Source of the DNA: Deltaproteobacteria bacterium
Lineage (GTDB): Bacteria > JAEEML01
Direction of reading: 5' to 3'
Length of the DNA stretch: 24,474 bases
NCBI GenBank assembly: GCA_016283195.1
Contig: JAEEML010000114.1
Coordinates: 1 to 24,474 of the forward strand
Shown: one piece after another, positions 15,578-22,500 of the stretch
How positions within the stretch are numbered: position 1 is the stretch's first letter
Layout of the letters: each line of letters starts with the position of its first letter
Position numbers and translations under genes: made by a program
Notes under the pieces: model-generated
The model's database searches: none
What the model saw: the letters and a program-made list of their open reading frames with translations, nothing else
What the model was told of the DNA's origin: nothing

Positions 15578-17727
15578 GAGATATTGTTATCACCGGCCGC
15601 GGGCTCATCAGCGCCGCCGGCAGCAATGTCGGTGAGTTTTATCGCGCGCTACAAAACGGGCAAAGCGGGCTTAAAAAACTCTCGCTCTTTAATTCGGCAC
15701 GCTCAGGCCACTTTCCTGTTGGGGAGATAAATGATAATCTCACGGAATTATGCGGAGAAAGCGGGCTTTCGCGCAGCAGCGAACTGGCGCTCATTGCCGC
15801 TCGCGAAGCTATAGCCGAGGCCAACTTAAGCCCCGGCGATTTGGCCAAAGCGGCCCTCATAAACGGTGCCTGCACCGGCGGTATGCTGATAAGCGAAGAG
15901 CTCATAAGCCGCCTGATAGCCGGAGAAGAAATAGCTTGGCCAGCTTTTCGCCAGCATGAATGTTCGGTAACCACCGGCAAACTGGCTGCTATTCTGGCTA
16001 TTCATGGGCCGATCTCCACCATTTCCACAGCTTGCACTTCCGGAGCTCTCGCCATTGCTATCGGTGCTGATTTAATCCAAACAGGCGCCGCCGAGGTGGT
16101 ACTTTGCGGCGGCACCGATTCATTAACACGCCTGACTTTAAACGGCTTTGCCTCTCTTCTCGTGGTATCGGATATCGGGCCCAAACCATTTGATGCCCAT
16201 AGGCAAGGTATGTCTCTGGCCGAGGGTGCCGCTTTTATTGTTTTAGAAAGCGCCGATCATGCCAGGAAAAGAGGCGCCAAAGCCCTAGCCACCCTGGCCG
16301 GCTACGGCGCAAGTTGCGATGCCTACCATGCCTCCGGCCCGCACCCTGAGGGGCTTGGCGCCGTCAGCGCCATGGAAAAAGCCTTAAAAATGGCCGCAGC
16401 CACCCCGGATGATATCGGCTATATTAATGCCCACGGCACTGGCACCAAAGAAAACGACCGCATGGAGGCCAAAGCGCTGCAAAAAGTTTTTAAAAAAGTG
16501 CCGCCCTTTTCCTCCACCAAAGCCTTTTACGGCCATCCCCTGGCGGCGAGCGGCGCCATAGAAGCCATTTTGAGCACTTTGGTATTGGAGCACAACTTTT
16601 TGCCGGCTAATTTAGGTTTTAAAGATATTGATCCGGAAATCGCTCTTGTCCCTTTAACCGCTGGGATAAAAGCTGCGCCCAATTTTGTTATGAGTAACTC
16701 CTTTGGCTTTGGCGGCAATAATGTGGTGCTCATCTTTGGCCGGCCGGGCAAAACTCCCACTATTGAACAGGTGGCCACCCGGCCGGCCAAAGTGGCCATC
16801 GCGGCCCAGGCGGCTATTTGGCCGGAGGAAGAAAAAAGTACCTATGTCTTCCCGGAGTGGCTTAGTTTTGCCGGCGAAAAAGTGCAAAAAGTACCGGATG
16901 CCGCTTTTAAAAGCCTCTTGCCGCCCATGAAAATCCGCCGCCTGGGCCGAGTGCAGATTATGGCTCTCGCAGCGGCGCAAAAGCTAATACAAATAGCCCC
17001 TTTTACCGACCGGGAAGCCACTGTTTTAGTGGCTACAGGCCTGGGGGAACACAGCGAAACAGCGGCTTTTATCGAAAATATGGCCCGAAATAACGAAGCC
17101 ACGCCAATGCCGGCTAAATTTATCAATTCGGTACATAATTCTCTCGCCGGCCAGTTAGCCATTTGGCACCAACTTAGCGGCGAAAATCACACTTTTACCC
17201 ACAATAAGCTCTCGCTCACCGCGGCTCTTTGGGAGGCTATGGTCATCCTGGGTAATAGCCGCGCTAAAGAGGCTCTTCTTTTAGCTTGTGACACTCTTTC
17301 CCCCTATGCGCTCCTCGCCGGCCGCGCCCTAAATTGCCTTAAAGCGCCTCTTGCGGCCGGCGAGGGGGCGGCCGCCTGGCGGCTTACAGCCGCCGGCAGC
17401 GCACCGGAGGCCAGCATCACTTTGGAAGCTCACCTGGAATATAGGCCTGAGCTTTTAAAAAATGCCGACCTTTTGCTGGCCGCCGGCGACGCTGCCCTGC
17501 CCCAGGACTTGCCGGCTGATTTACCGATTGCCACCTGGGAAGAAAAGAGCGGCGTCTTTTGTACTTCCAGCGGCCTGGGGCTTACGGCCGCCACGGATAG
17601 CCTAAGCTGTAACGCGCTTTCAAAAAAGCTCACCTTAAAGCAGGGGAGCCCTGGGGCATTAAAGCGCATTATTCTTTGCGAAACTCTGGGGCAAAGGCGC
17701 TTTGCCATAGTGGCAGAACATTTATAG
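15574..17727 (+). CDS. Beta-ketoacyl synthase fused to a degenerate ketosynthase-like domain
   Basis: A 717-residue protein. Residues 1 to about 392 form a complete FabF/KS-alpha type condensing enzyme: Cys154 in STACTSGA, His287 in NAHGTGT, Lys316 and His321 in STKAFYGHPLAASGA, and the glycine-rich C-terminal NSFGFGGNN. Residues about 400-717 look like a second ketosynthase-type half (Ketoacyl-synt_2 features: PPMKIRRLGRVQIMALAAA, FINSVHNSLAGQLAIW, then LTAALWEAMVIL). In that half no Cys stands at the nucleophile position (HNKLSLTAAL). An active synthase thus carries its own inactive, possibly scaffolding, domain. A normal FabF ends near residue 410, so this is a clear fusion; no frameshift is seen. 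With the Gln128 protein and the ACP it makes a minimal condensing set, but no ketoreductase, dehydratase or thioesterase is present here. Confidence 0.85.
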   Translation: MRDIVITGRGLISAAGSNVGEFYRALQNGQSGLKKLSLFNSARSGHFPVGEINDNLTELCGESGLSRSSELALIAAREAIAEANLSPGDLAKAALINGACTGGMLISEELISRLIAGEEIAWPAFRQHECSVTTGKLAAILAIHGPISTISTACTSGALAIAIGADLIQTGAAEVVLCGGTDSLTRLTLNGFASLLVVSDIGPKPFDAHRQGMSLAEGAAFIVLESADHARKRGAKALATLAGYGASCDAYHASGPHPEGLGAVSAMEKALKMAAATPDDIGYINAHGTGTKENDRMEAKALQKVFKKVPPFSSTKAFYGHPLAASGAIEAILSTLVLEHNFLPANLGFKDIDPEIALVPLTAGIKAAPNFVMSNSFGFGGNNVVLIFGRPGKTPTIEQVATRPAKVAIAAQAAIWPEEEKSTYVFPEWLSFAGEKVQKVPDAAFKSLLPPMKIRRLGRVQIMALAAAQKLIQIAPFTDREATVLVATGLGEHSETAAFIENMARNNEATPMPAKFINSVHNSLAGQLAIWHQLSGENHTFTHNKLSLTAALWEAMVILGNSRAKEALLLACDTLSPYALLAGRALNCLKAPLAAGEGAAAWRLTAAGSAPEASITLEAHLEYRPELLKNADLLLAAGDAALPQDLPADLPIATWEEKSGVFCTSSGLGLTAATDSLSCNALSKKLTLKQGSPGALKRIILCETLGQRRFAIVAEHL

Positions 17728-17758
17728 CTTTTGGCCACAGCCGGCCCTGGCCCGGCCA
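17702..17758 (+). promoter_or_regulatory. Possible promoter and G+C-rich leader hairpin
   Basis: TTGCCA (17702-17707), a 17-bp spacer and TAGCTT (17725-17730) lie at the end of the ketosynthase gene. A G+C hairpin follows: either GCCGG-CCCTGGC-CCGGC (17740-17756), or the alternative outer pairing TGGCC/GGCCA (17732-17736 with 17754-17758). The SD TGAGGAG (17767-17773) precedes the ATG at 17780. No T-run follows, so a 5' leader fits better than a terminator. Confidence 0.4.
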
Positions 17759-17779
17759 GTTAATTTGAGGAGTTAGTCC

Positions 17780-18724
17780 ATGAACAAACATTATCTCTTA
17801 TTAATGGCATTAAGCCTCATCTGTGCTTGCGGAAATAATAATAAAAACAAAGAAAACGGCAATCAGCAAGAGCATAATCAGGACAATAAGCCTCCTCTTC
17901 CGCCGGCACCGCAAGCCCAGGATACTTGCACCGCCGGTAGCGCCAAATGCGCAGAAAAACAGATTCAGTATTGCGAAGGCAGCTCATGGGGCCTCCCCAA
18001 AAACTGCCCGGTTAATAAGGAATGCCGTGAAAATAGCTGTGTGCAGGTAGTTACAACCAGAGAAAAGCACCCCTTAACCTGCGGCAATACAGTTTGCACT
18101 CCCGGGCAGCTTTGCCAAAACGGCACCACTTGCTTGGATCGCACCGCCAAAGCCAGCGCCGAGGGGGCCCCTTGTGACCCGGCTACTTTTTTAGAATCCT
18201 GTGACGGCAATACCTTAGTCTATTGCAAAACCGACCCGGCAGGAGAGGAAGAACCGTTAATCACGGCCTTCCCCTGCGGCGAGGCCCACTGCGCTTTGCG
18301 CTTTAACAAAAACTTCGGCACCTGTTTTGCCAAAGAAGACATCAACTGCAACGAAAAAACAGCCGGCGAATTTACCTATTGTTATCAGGAAGATATTTCT
18401 ACATTTTTCTTGGAAATAACAGCCTGCACCTTGGGAGCCGACGGCTATTATTATGCTTTTCGCGATGATATGGAAACTGTTGACTGCGTAGGCTCCTGCC
18501 TCGATACTTATTCCTGTAACCGCGCCGATGAAATCCGCACCTGCGCAAGCGAGGGCTACCATTGCGAAGAAAATATTTCTATTGCCTGCGCTCCGGGCAA
18601 TACTCCAGGAATTTTGGAATATTCCGCCACCAACTGCCTTGATTACAGTAAATATTGCCCTGGCATAAAATGCCTGCCGGAAAGCGGCGAATGTGATTGG
18701 GATAAGTGCACCGACACCATGTAA
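17780..18724 (+). CDS. Cys-rich surface lipoprotein
   Basis: A 314-residue predicted lipoprotein (signal LLLMALSLICAC, lipidated Cys at 17, with another Cys at 15). Residues 18-47 form a low-complexity Asn/Gln/Lys then Pro-rich linker. The rest has 30 Cys residues in short, irregularly spaced modules (for example CTAGSAKCAEKQIQYCEG, and CGNTVCTPGQLCQNGTTC), most likely disulfide-bonded. Such CxxG..C..C modules are common in outer-surface lipoproteins of Myxococcota and Bradymonadales-like bacteria, without known function. There is no enzymatic motif. The SD is TGAGGAG, six bases upstream. Confidence 0.82.
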   Translation: MNKHYLLLMALSLICACGNNNKNKENGNQQEHNQDNKPPLPPAPQAQDTCTAGSAKCAEKQIQYCEGSSWGLPKNCPVNKECRENSCVQVVTTREKHPLTCGNTVCTPGQLCQNGTTCLDRTAKASAEGAPCDPATFLESCDGNTLVYCKTDPAGEEEPLITAFPCGEAHCALRFNKNFGTCFAKEDINCNEKTAGEFTYCYQEDISTFFLEITACTLGADGYYYAFRDDMETVDCVGSCLDTYSCNRADEIRTCASEGYHCEENISIACAPGNTPGILEYSATNCLDYSKYCPGIKCLPESGECDWDKCTDTM

Positions 18725-18822
18725 CCACAAGCTGCCGTTAAACATGGTTTTCAAAGCAAACCGCCGGGCATTATAAGTCAGAGCTCCAATAAAAAAGCTA
18801 TCTTTATTCCGGGCTTTTCACT

Positions 18823-18884
18823 TATACTGGTTTTACATTTTGCCGGGCGGCTCGTTCTGGCTAATGAGCGAAAAAGCGACGGAG
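18823..18884 (+). promoter_or_regulatory. -10 element and leader stem-loop before DUF2147 gene
   Basis: TATACT (18823-18828) is a good -10 without a clear -35. In the leader, GCTCGTT (18850-18856), loop CTGGCT and AATGAGC (18863-18869) pair as a seven-bp stem with one G-U. GGAG (18881-18884) lies seven bases before the GTG start at 18892. The rest of the 167-bp gap from 18725 shows nothing else I can name. Confidence 0.45.
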
Positions 18885-18891
18885 TAAAAAA

Positions 18892-19452
18892 GTGCGTAAA
18901 AAGTATCCTGCATTAAATTTTGCCTTTGGGCTTGGGGCCATGTCTCTAATAGCTCTTATGACCTTTTCCCCACCTCTAAAGCCGCTTATGGCTCAGGAAG
19001 CGAGCGCCCAGGTAGCCGCCAGCTCCTCTGCCTATGACACTCCCATTGGTTTTTGGCTCTCCGAGGCCACTAAGTCGCAATTTGGCGGCGTCTTTCAAAT
19101 TTACCAGGAAGGCTCTGAATTTAAAGGTAAAATTGTGCGTCTTTTACCGCGCATCGGCCACCCCGATGATGACCTAAACACCAAATGCGGCGGCTGTGAA
19201 GGTGCCTTAAAAGACCACCCCACCGTGGGTCTGCCCTTTATTTACGGTTTTAAAAAAGAGGCCGACCGCGCCCGCTGGAGCGGCGGCAAAGTTATTGATT
19301 CCCGCTCCGGCAATGCCTATAGCGCCCGCATGGAAGTAGTGGAAAACGGCAAAAAGCTAAAAGTACGCGGCTACTTAGGCACTCCTATGCTGGGAGCCAC
19401 CGTATACTGGACAAGAGTCACTTCAAAAGAAGATCTGCGCTCTCCGCTATGA
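18892..19452 (+). CDS. DUF2147 family exported protein
   Basis: A 186-residue protein with an N-terminal signal peptide (Arg/Lys start, hydrophobic FGLGAMSLIALMTF, cleavage probably near residue 35-45). The mature part is a full DUF2147 domain: GFWLSEA, then GSEFKGKIVRLLP, the KCGGCEGALKDHP Cys pair, IYGFKK, WSGGKVIDSRSGNAYSARMEV, and LKVRGYLGTPMLGATVYWTRV. The family is a lipocalin-like beta barrel of unknown function, usually periplasmic. It starts with GTG after GGAG. The next gene begins 15 bases after its stop, with its own SD. Confidence 0.9.
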   Translation: MRKKYPALNFAFGLGAMSLIALMTFSPPLKPLMAQEASAQVAASSSAYDTPIGFWLSEATKSQFGGVFQIYQEGSEFKGKIVRLLPRIGHPDDDLNTKCGGCEGALKDHPTVGLPFIYGFKKEADRARWSGGKVIDSRSGNAYSARMEVVENGKKLKVRGYLGTPMLGATVYWTRVTSKEDLRSPL

Positions 19453-19467
19453 GAGCATGAGGATAAA

Positions 19468-19704
19468 ATGTCTGATATTATAATAAAATTAATGGGTATT
19501 ACTTACAAACCGCACGGCCGTTCTGAAGAAAAACTCCCCGCCGACGCCCCCATAAGCGTAAAAGACATTCTCTTAAAAATCGGCTACCGCGAAGTGGGGC
19601 TGGAGTTTTTTATTATCCACAGAAACGGCGAAGTTTTAAAGCTTGATTCACTCGTAAATCCCGGTGATGAGCTATCTGTTTTTATGCCTCTCGGCGGCGG
19701 CTGA
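19468..19704 (+). CDS. ThiS/MoaD-like ubiquitin-fold sulfur carrier
   Basis: A 78-residue beta-grasp protein ending in PLGGG, the C-terminal Gly-Gly tail of ThiS/MoaD sulfur carriers, which is adenylated and thiocarboxylated by an E1-like enzyme. The central pattern (ISVKDILLKIG, then FIIHRNGEVL, then VNPGDELSVFMPLGGG) is family-typical. No E1 (ThiF/MoeB), ThiG, MoaE or thiouridylase gene is in the window, so the pathway (thiamine, molybdopterin, tRNA thiolation or other) cannot be told. The SD is GAGGA five bases upstream. It probably shares a transcript with the DUF2147 gene; a functional link is not evident. Confidence 0.82.
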   Translation: MSDIIIKLMGITYKPHGRSEEKLPADAPISVKDILLKIGYREVGLEFFIIHRNGEVLKLDSLVNPGDELSVFMPLGGG

Positions 19705-19735
19705 AATAAAGCTTTTTTACCTAAATGCCTTTGCC

Positions 19736-19862
19736 TTAAGCTGTCACTTTTTTGTATAAAAACCAGCCCAAAAAGGCGAGCAGAGCCAGGTAAAAAACCA
19801 CATCCAGTATCTTATCAAAAACAGTAGCCGGCTTTTCCTCGCCGTCGCTACCGGCTATTTTT
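19736..19862 (-). pseudogene. Partial duplicate of the 3' end of the gene at 20342-20665
   Basis: These 127 bases are identical to 20342-20468 and encode the same last 41 residues and stop (KIAGSDGEEK through the membrane segment to YKKVTA). An open frame continues upstream to 20008, giving a 90-residue chimera whose first 49 residues (MKARGSGCQRPCGGK...) have no counterpart in the intact gene and cross an inverted repeat. No convincing SD precedes it. I take this as a fragment left by a duplication or rearrangement; a chimeric small membrane protein is possible but less likely. Confidence 0.65.
19736..19862. repeat. 127-bp perfect direct repeat, copy 1
   Basis: It is identical base for base to 20342-20468 (offset 606). 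The match ends exactly at the shared stop codon on one side and in a T-run (five against six T's) on the other. Confidence 0.95.
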
Positions 19863-19913
19863 CCTGCTTTCGCTACTTGCTTCCCTTCAAAAAATAGCCA
19901 CGTGTTTTTCTCT

Positions 19914-19959
19914 TTGGGGAAAACCTCCGCTACTTCCGAAGCGCTCAGGTTTTCCCCAA
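19914..19959. repeat. 13-bp perfect inverted repeat with nested stem
   Basis: TTGGGGAAAACCT (19914-19926) pairs perfectly with AGGTTTTCCCCAA (19947-19959). The 20-base loop contains CGCT/AGCG (19928-19931, 19940-19943), so the whole could form one long hairpin. It lies in the non-coding segment between the two 127-bp copies. No gene end or known element explains it. Confidence 0.85.
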
Positions 19960-20065
19960 CCCCCTTTCCGCCGCACGGCCTTTGACACCCCGAACCCCGT
20001 GCCTTCAATAAAAATGGCTCTCATTATGCTATGTTATAAAATTGTTCTCTCCTGGTTTGCCTTAA

Positions 20066-20136
20066 AAGCCAGAGGCCACACTTAATACCAGTATCTGCAT
20101 AACCGCCTCTGGCTTAGCCGGGGCTACCGCCCCGGC
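20066..20136. repeat. Two adjacent inverted repeats (11-bp and 8-bp stems)
   Basis: AAGCCAGAGGC (20066-20076) pairs with GCCTCTGGCTT (20105-20115) across 28 bases. Immediately after, GCCGGGGC-TACC-GCCCCGGC (20117-20136) is a perfect eight-bp stem with a tetraloop. The pair resembles REP-like palindromic elements. The rest of 20137-20341 has a G-rich stretch (about 20205-20230) but no gene I can support. Confidence 0.8.
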
Positions 20137-20341
20137 ACCCTGCCGGGCTAGGTAACATAACAACTTGAAATTACACGATATTCTCCCCATATCTATTTGT
20201 AAAAATGGAGAGGGGGTCGGGGGGTGAGGGATGAGAAAAATTGAGAGGCGATTTTCATAAAAATCCAATCAGTTAGGAGGAGAGGTCCTAGAAACCTGCG
20301 AAGCACACCCGCCATATTTGACAATAGCCGGGGCGCTACTT

Positions 20342-20468
20342 TTAAGCTGTCACTTTTTTGTATAAAAACCAGCCCAAAAAGGCGAGCAGAGCCAGGTAAA
20401 AAACCACATCCAGTATCTTATCAAAAACAGTAGCCGGCTTTTCCTCGCCGTCGCTACCGGCTATTTTT
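20342..20468. repeat. 127-bp perfect direct repeat, copy 2
   Basis: This is the copy inside the intact gene (its C-terminal 41 codons and stop), and is the likely source of the copy at 19736-19862. Confidence 0.95.
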
Positions 20469-20665
20469 TGCATGCCGCTGCGAATAGAGAGCAAAGTACC
20501 GCGCGAGCGCCGCTTTTTCGGGGCTTCCTTAACTTTTTCATTTTTCGGCTTGCTCTCTTTTGAGGATTTTTTGGCCTTTATAGCCTGGCCACTTGCCTCA
20601 TTAGCTTCATCAAGATCCGCCGGAATTTTATTCTTCAAAGTTGTTTTTTTCTTTTTTCCCGCCAT
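20342..20665 (-). CDS. Small Lys-rich tail-anchored membrane protein
   Basis: A 107-residue protein. Residues 1-60 are very basic (many Lys, KKKKTT start, KKRRSR near 51-56) and probably disordered. A single membrane segment near the C terminus (VVFYLALLAFLGWFLYKKV, about residues 86-104) suggests a tail-anchored inner-membrane protein with its basic part in the cytoplasm. SD GAGGAG lies six bases before the ATG. No family is recognised. Its last 41 codons are duplicated at 19736-19862. A role in holding nucleic acid or acidic lipids near the membrane would fit the charge, but this is speculation. Confidence 0.7.
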   Translation of the reverse strand: MAGKKKKTTLKNKIPADLDEANEASGQAIKAKKSSKESKPKNEKVKEAPKKRRSRGTLLSIRSGMQKIAGSDGEEKPATVFDKILDVVFYLALLAFLGWFLYKKVTA

Positions 20666-20838
20666 ATTTTCTCCTCACTAATTTGCCAGCCGGGCCGCCA
20701 AAAGTCACACGCTCCACCATAGCCAATTTTGATGAGCTATGCCAGAGCTATAACATTCTCAAGTTGCCAGCGGGAGGCTTTTTGCGCTAAAAAGGCTTTG
20801 ATGTCACTTTTGGCATCCAATTATATAAGGATTGTCTC

Positions 20839-21540
20839 ATGTTAAAAAAAGCACTTGCTGAATGTATCGGTACCTTTTGGCTCGTTTTAGGCGGCTGCGG
20901 CGCAGCTTGTCTCGCTTGCGGATTTCCCAGCCATGGCATCGGCTTTTTGGGCGTTTCTTTGGCTTTTGGCCTCACTGTGCTCACCATGGCCTATGCCATC
21001 GGCCACATCTCCGGCTGTCACCTTAACCCGGCAGTCTCTTTAGGCCTAGCCGTGGGCGGGCGTTTTAGTTTTAAAGAGCTGCCCTGGTATGTAGGGGCCC
21101 AGCTGGTGGGCGGCATTTTAGGCGCTCTTGTGCTTTATCTCATTTTGAGCGGCGCCCCAACTGCTTTTGATTTTCAAAACGGCTTTGCCTTAAACGGCTA
21201 CGGCGCACACTCTCCGGGCCATTACAGCTTAGGCGCCGCCTTCCTCACCGAAGTGGTGATGACTGCTCTCTTCCTGGTTATCATCATGGGCGCCACCGAT
21301 AAGCGGGCTCCGGCCGGCCTGGCCCCTATCGCCATCGGTCTTGGCCTCACTTTGATTCACCTTATCTCCATTCCGGTGACCAATACTTCGGTCAACCCGG
21401 CCCGTTCCACCGCCGTGGCCGTTTTTGCCGGCGGCTGGGCTATTAAAGAACTCTGGCTCTTCTGGGTGGCTCCACTTTTGGGCGGCGCTCTCGGTGCGGC
21501 TTTTTACCGCTTTATCGGTAAAAGTAGCGACAAAGCGTAA
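20839..21540 (+). CDS. aqpZ: Aquaporin Z (water channel)
   Basis: A 233-residue major intrinsic protein with six membrane segments and both NPA half-helices (NPA at 63-65 and 186-188). The aromatic/arginine filter residues F43, H174, T183 and R189 fall at the same numbers as in E. coli AqpZ, which predicts a water-selective channel rather than a glycerol facilitator. Length matches the family. SD AAGGA (20827-20831) lies seven bases before the ATG. In the 173-bp gap before the gene, TTGATG and TATATA (18-bp spacing) could be a promoter, but it would leave almost no leader. Confidence 0.95.
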   Translation: MLKKALAECIGTFWLVLGGCGAACLACGFPSHGIGFLGVSLAFGLTVLTMAYAIGHISGCHLNPAVSLGLAVGGRFSFKELPWYVGAQLVGGILGALVLYLILSGAPTAFDFQNGFALNGYGAHSPGHYSLGAAFLTEVVMTALFLVIIMGATDKRAPAGLAPIAIGLGLTLIHLISIPVTNTSVNPARSTAVAVFAGGWAIKELWLFWVAPLLGGALGAAFYRFIGKSSDKA

Positions 21541-21602
21541 AAAGCATACAGTATCTCTCGTCTGAAATATGTGATATAAAAAGAAAGAGGGGGGATGATA
21601 AG

Positions 21603-21824
21603 ATGCTTTCTGTGTATGGATATTACGAAAACGGTATATGTATACCGGCAGAAACTTTAAAACTGAAGAATAGGCAACAGGTAATTATCACTGTTGTTGA
21701 TGATGAACAGCCTATATACCGGGAATCACCTAAAAAAAATGGCACGTTGGCAGAATTCTTTGGTATAATGGATCTTGGCGATGGTTTAACAATCCAAAAG
21801 GCTATGCGCGATGAATGGACTTGA
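21603..21824 (+). CDS. Antitoxin, DUF104/AF2212-like, of a VapBC-type pair
   Basis: A 73-residue protein. The N terminus (VYGYYENGICIPAETLKLKNRQQVIITVVDD) follows the DUF104/AF2212-like antitoxin pattern (YENG..P...L.L..gq.V.v.v), a small beta-barrel DNA-binding or dimerisation part. The C-terminal half (FFGIMDLGDGLTIQKAMRDEW) is probably the segment that wraps the toxin. A strong SD (GAGGGGGG) is upstream. It overlaps the toxin start by 14 bases, which couples their synthesis. The pair is visibly more A+T-rich than its neighbours, consistent with horizontal acquisition. Autorepression with the toxin is expected from the family, but no operator palindrome is clear. Confidence 0.8.
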   Translation: MLSVYGYYENGICIPAETLKLKNRQQVIITVVDDEQPIYRESPKKNGTLAEFFGIMDLGDGLTIQKAMRDEWT

Positions 21825-22188
21825 TTTCATCGCAGATACCAATGCCATTATTTACATAATGGCCGGAAAATCATACACACAGCCTTATACAGATAAGTGT
21901 CTTGGAGTTTCTGTAATAACAGAAATGGAACTACTCTCATTTCCATGCGCAATACCGCAAGAATTGGCAAATATTACTAACGTATTAAATAACACCACAA
22001 TTATTCCACTTACTGATTCAATAAAAAAACAGGCCATTCTAATCCGCCGTTTGTATTCGGCAAAACTGCCGGATGCGATTGTAGCGGCAACAGCTATGAT
22101 TTGTGGCATTCCTTTACTTACGGCAGACAAAGGATTTAAGAAAATAAACGAGTTAAACTTGCAGCTCCTTGAGCCGGTTATTTCTTAA
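21811..22188 (+). CDS. vapC: VapC-like PIN-domain ribonuclease toxin
   Basis: A 125-residue PIN-domain protein. The acidic metal-binding set is visible: D9 (IADTNAIIY), E38 or E40 (VITEMELLSF), D88 (KLPDAIVAATA) and D106 (LLTADKGF). Length is normal, so the toxin looks intact. VapC toxins cleave tRNA or rRNA when the antitoxin is degraded; which RNA is targeted cannot be told here. ATG 21811 lies inside the antitoxin gene, in another frame. Confidence 0.9.
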   Translation: MNGLDFIADTNAIIYIMAGKSYTQPYTDKCLGVSVITEMELLSFPCAIPQELANITNVLNNTTIIPLTDSIKKQAILIRRLYSAKLPDAIVAATAMICGIPLLTADKGFKKINELNLQLLEPVIS

Positions 22189-22211
22189 AAATAGTCACAT
22201 TTAAGAATAAC
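22177..22211. terminator. A+T-rich hairpin between convergent genes
   Basis: GTTATTTCTTAA (22177-22188) and TTAAGAATAAC (22201-22211) pair with a single bulge across a 12-base loop, overlapping the vapC stop region. The gene at 22217 ends on the other side. There is no long T-run, so it may be a weak bidirectional terminator or an mRNA-end stabiliser. Confidence 0.4.
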
Positions 22212-22216
22212 GGTAA

Positions 22217-22471
22217 TTACTTCTGTTGTTCCTCAAGCTGGGCTATTTTTTCTTCTAAATCAAGCACTTTTTCGCGCAAAACAGCCACCGCTTTGGTGAG
22301 TTCCTTATAATCGGCGTGCGATGGCAAATGGGCTTTTTGTAATAATTCCGTCATAATAGCCACCAGCTGCCCCTCGCTTTTGCTAAAAAGATTACCGGCA
22401 TGCACCGCCACTTTGGTGAGCTGCTCTTTTTGCTCATCGGTAAGCCACCAGATATCGTCAATTATTTTCAT
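22217..22471 (-). CDS. Small coiled-coil protein
   Basis: An 84-residue, all-helical protein. The C-terminal third (LTKAVAVLREKVLDLEEKIAQLEEQ, split here for description) shows leucine/valine heptads of a coiled coil. The N-terminal part (IIDDIWWLTDEQKEQL) carries two adjacent Trp. The size, helix content and C-terminal coiled coil are reminiscent of small phasin-like proteins, but I would not assign a family. SD GGAG lies five bases upstream of the ATG. It is a single-gene unit, convergent with vapC and divergent from the gene at 22575. Confidence 0.65.
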   Translation of the reverse strand: MKIIDDIWWLTDEQKEQLTKVAVHAGNLFSKSEGQLVAIMTELLQKAHLPSHADYKELTKAVAVLREKVLDLEEKIAQLEEQQK

Positions 22472-22500
22472 ATAAACTCCGCGCTCCGCCTGGTTTTTCC

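Noticed and set aside
20062-20268. 68-codon minus-strand frame in the hairpin-rich spacer
   Set aside because: It crosses two inverted repeats and the G-rich stretch, has no SD, and encodes a PHPPTPSP peptide typical of translated repeat DNA.
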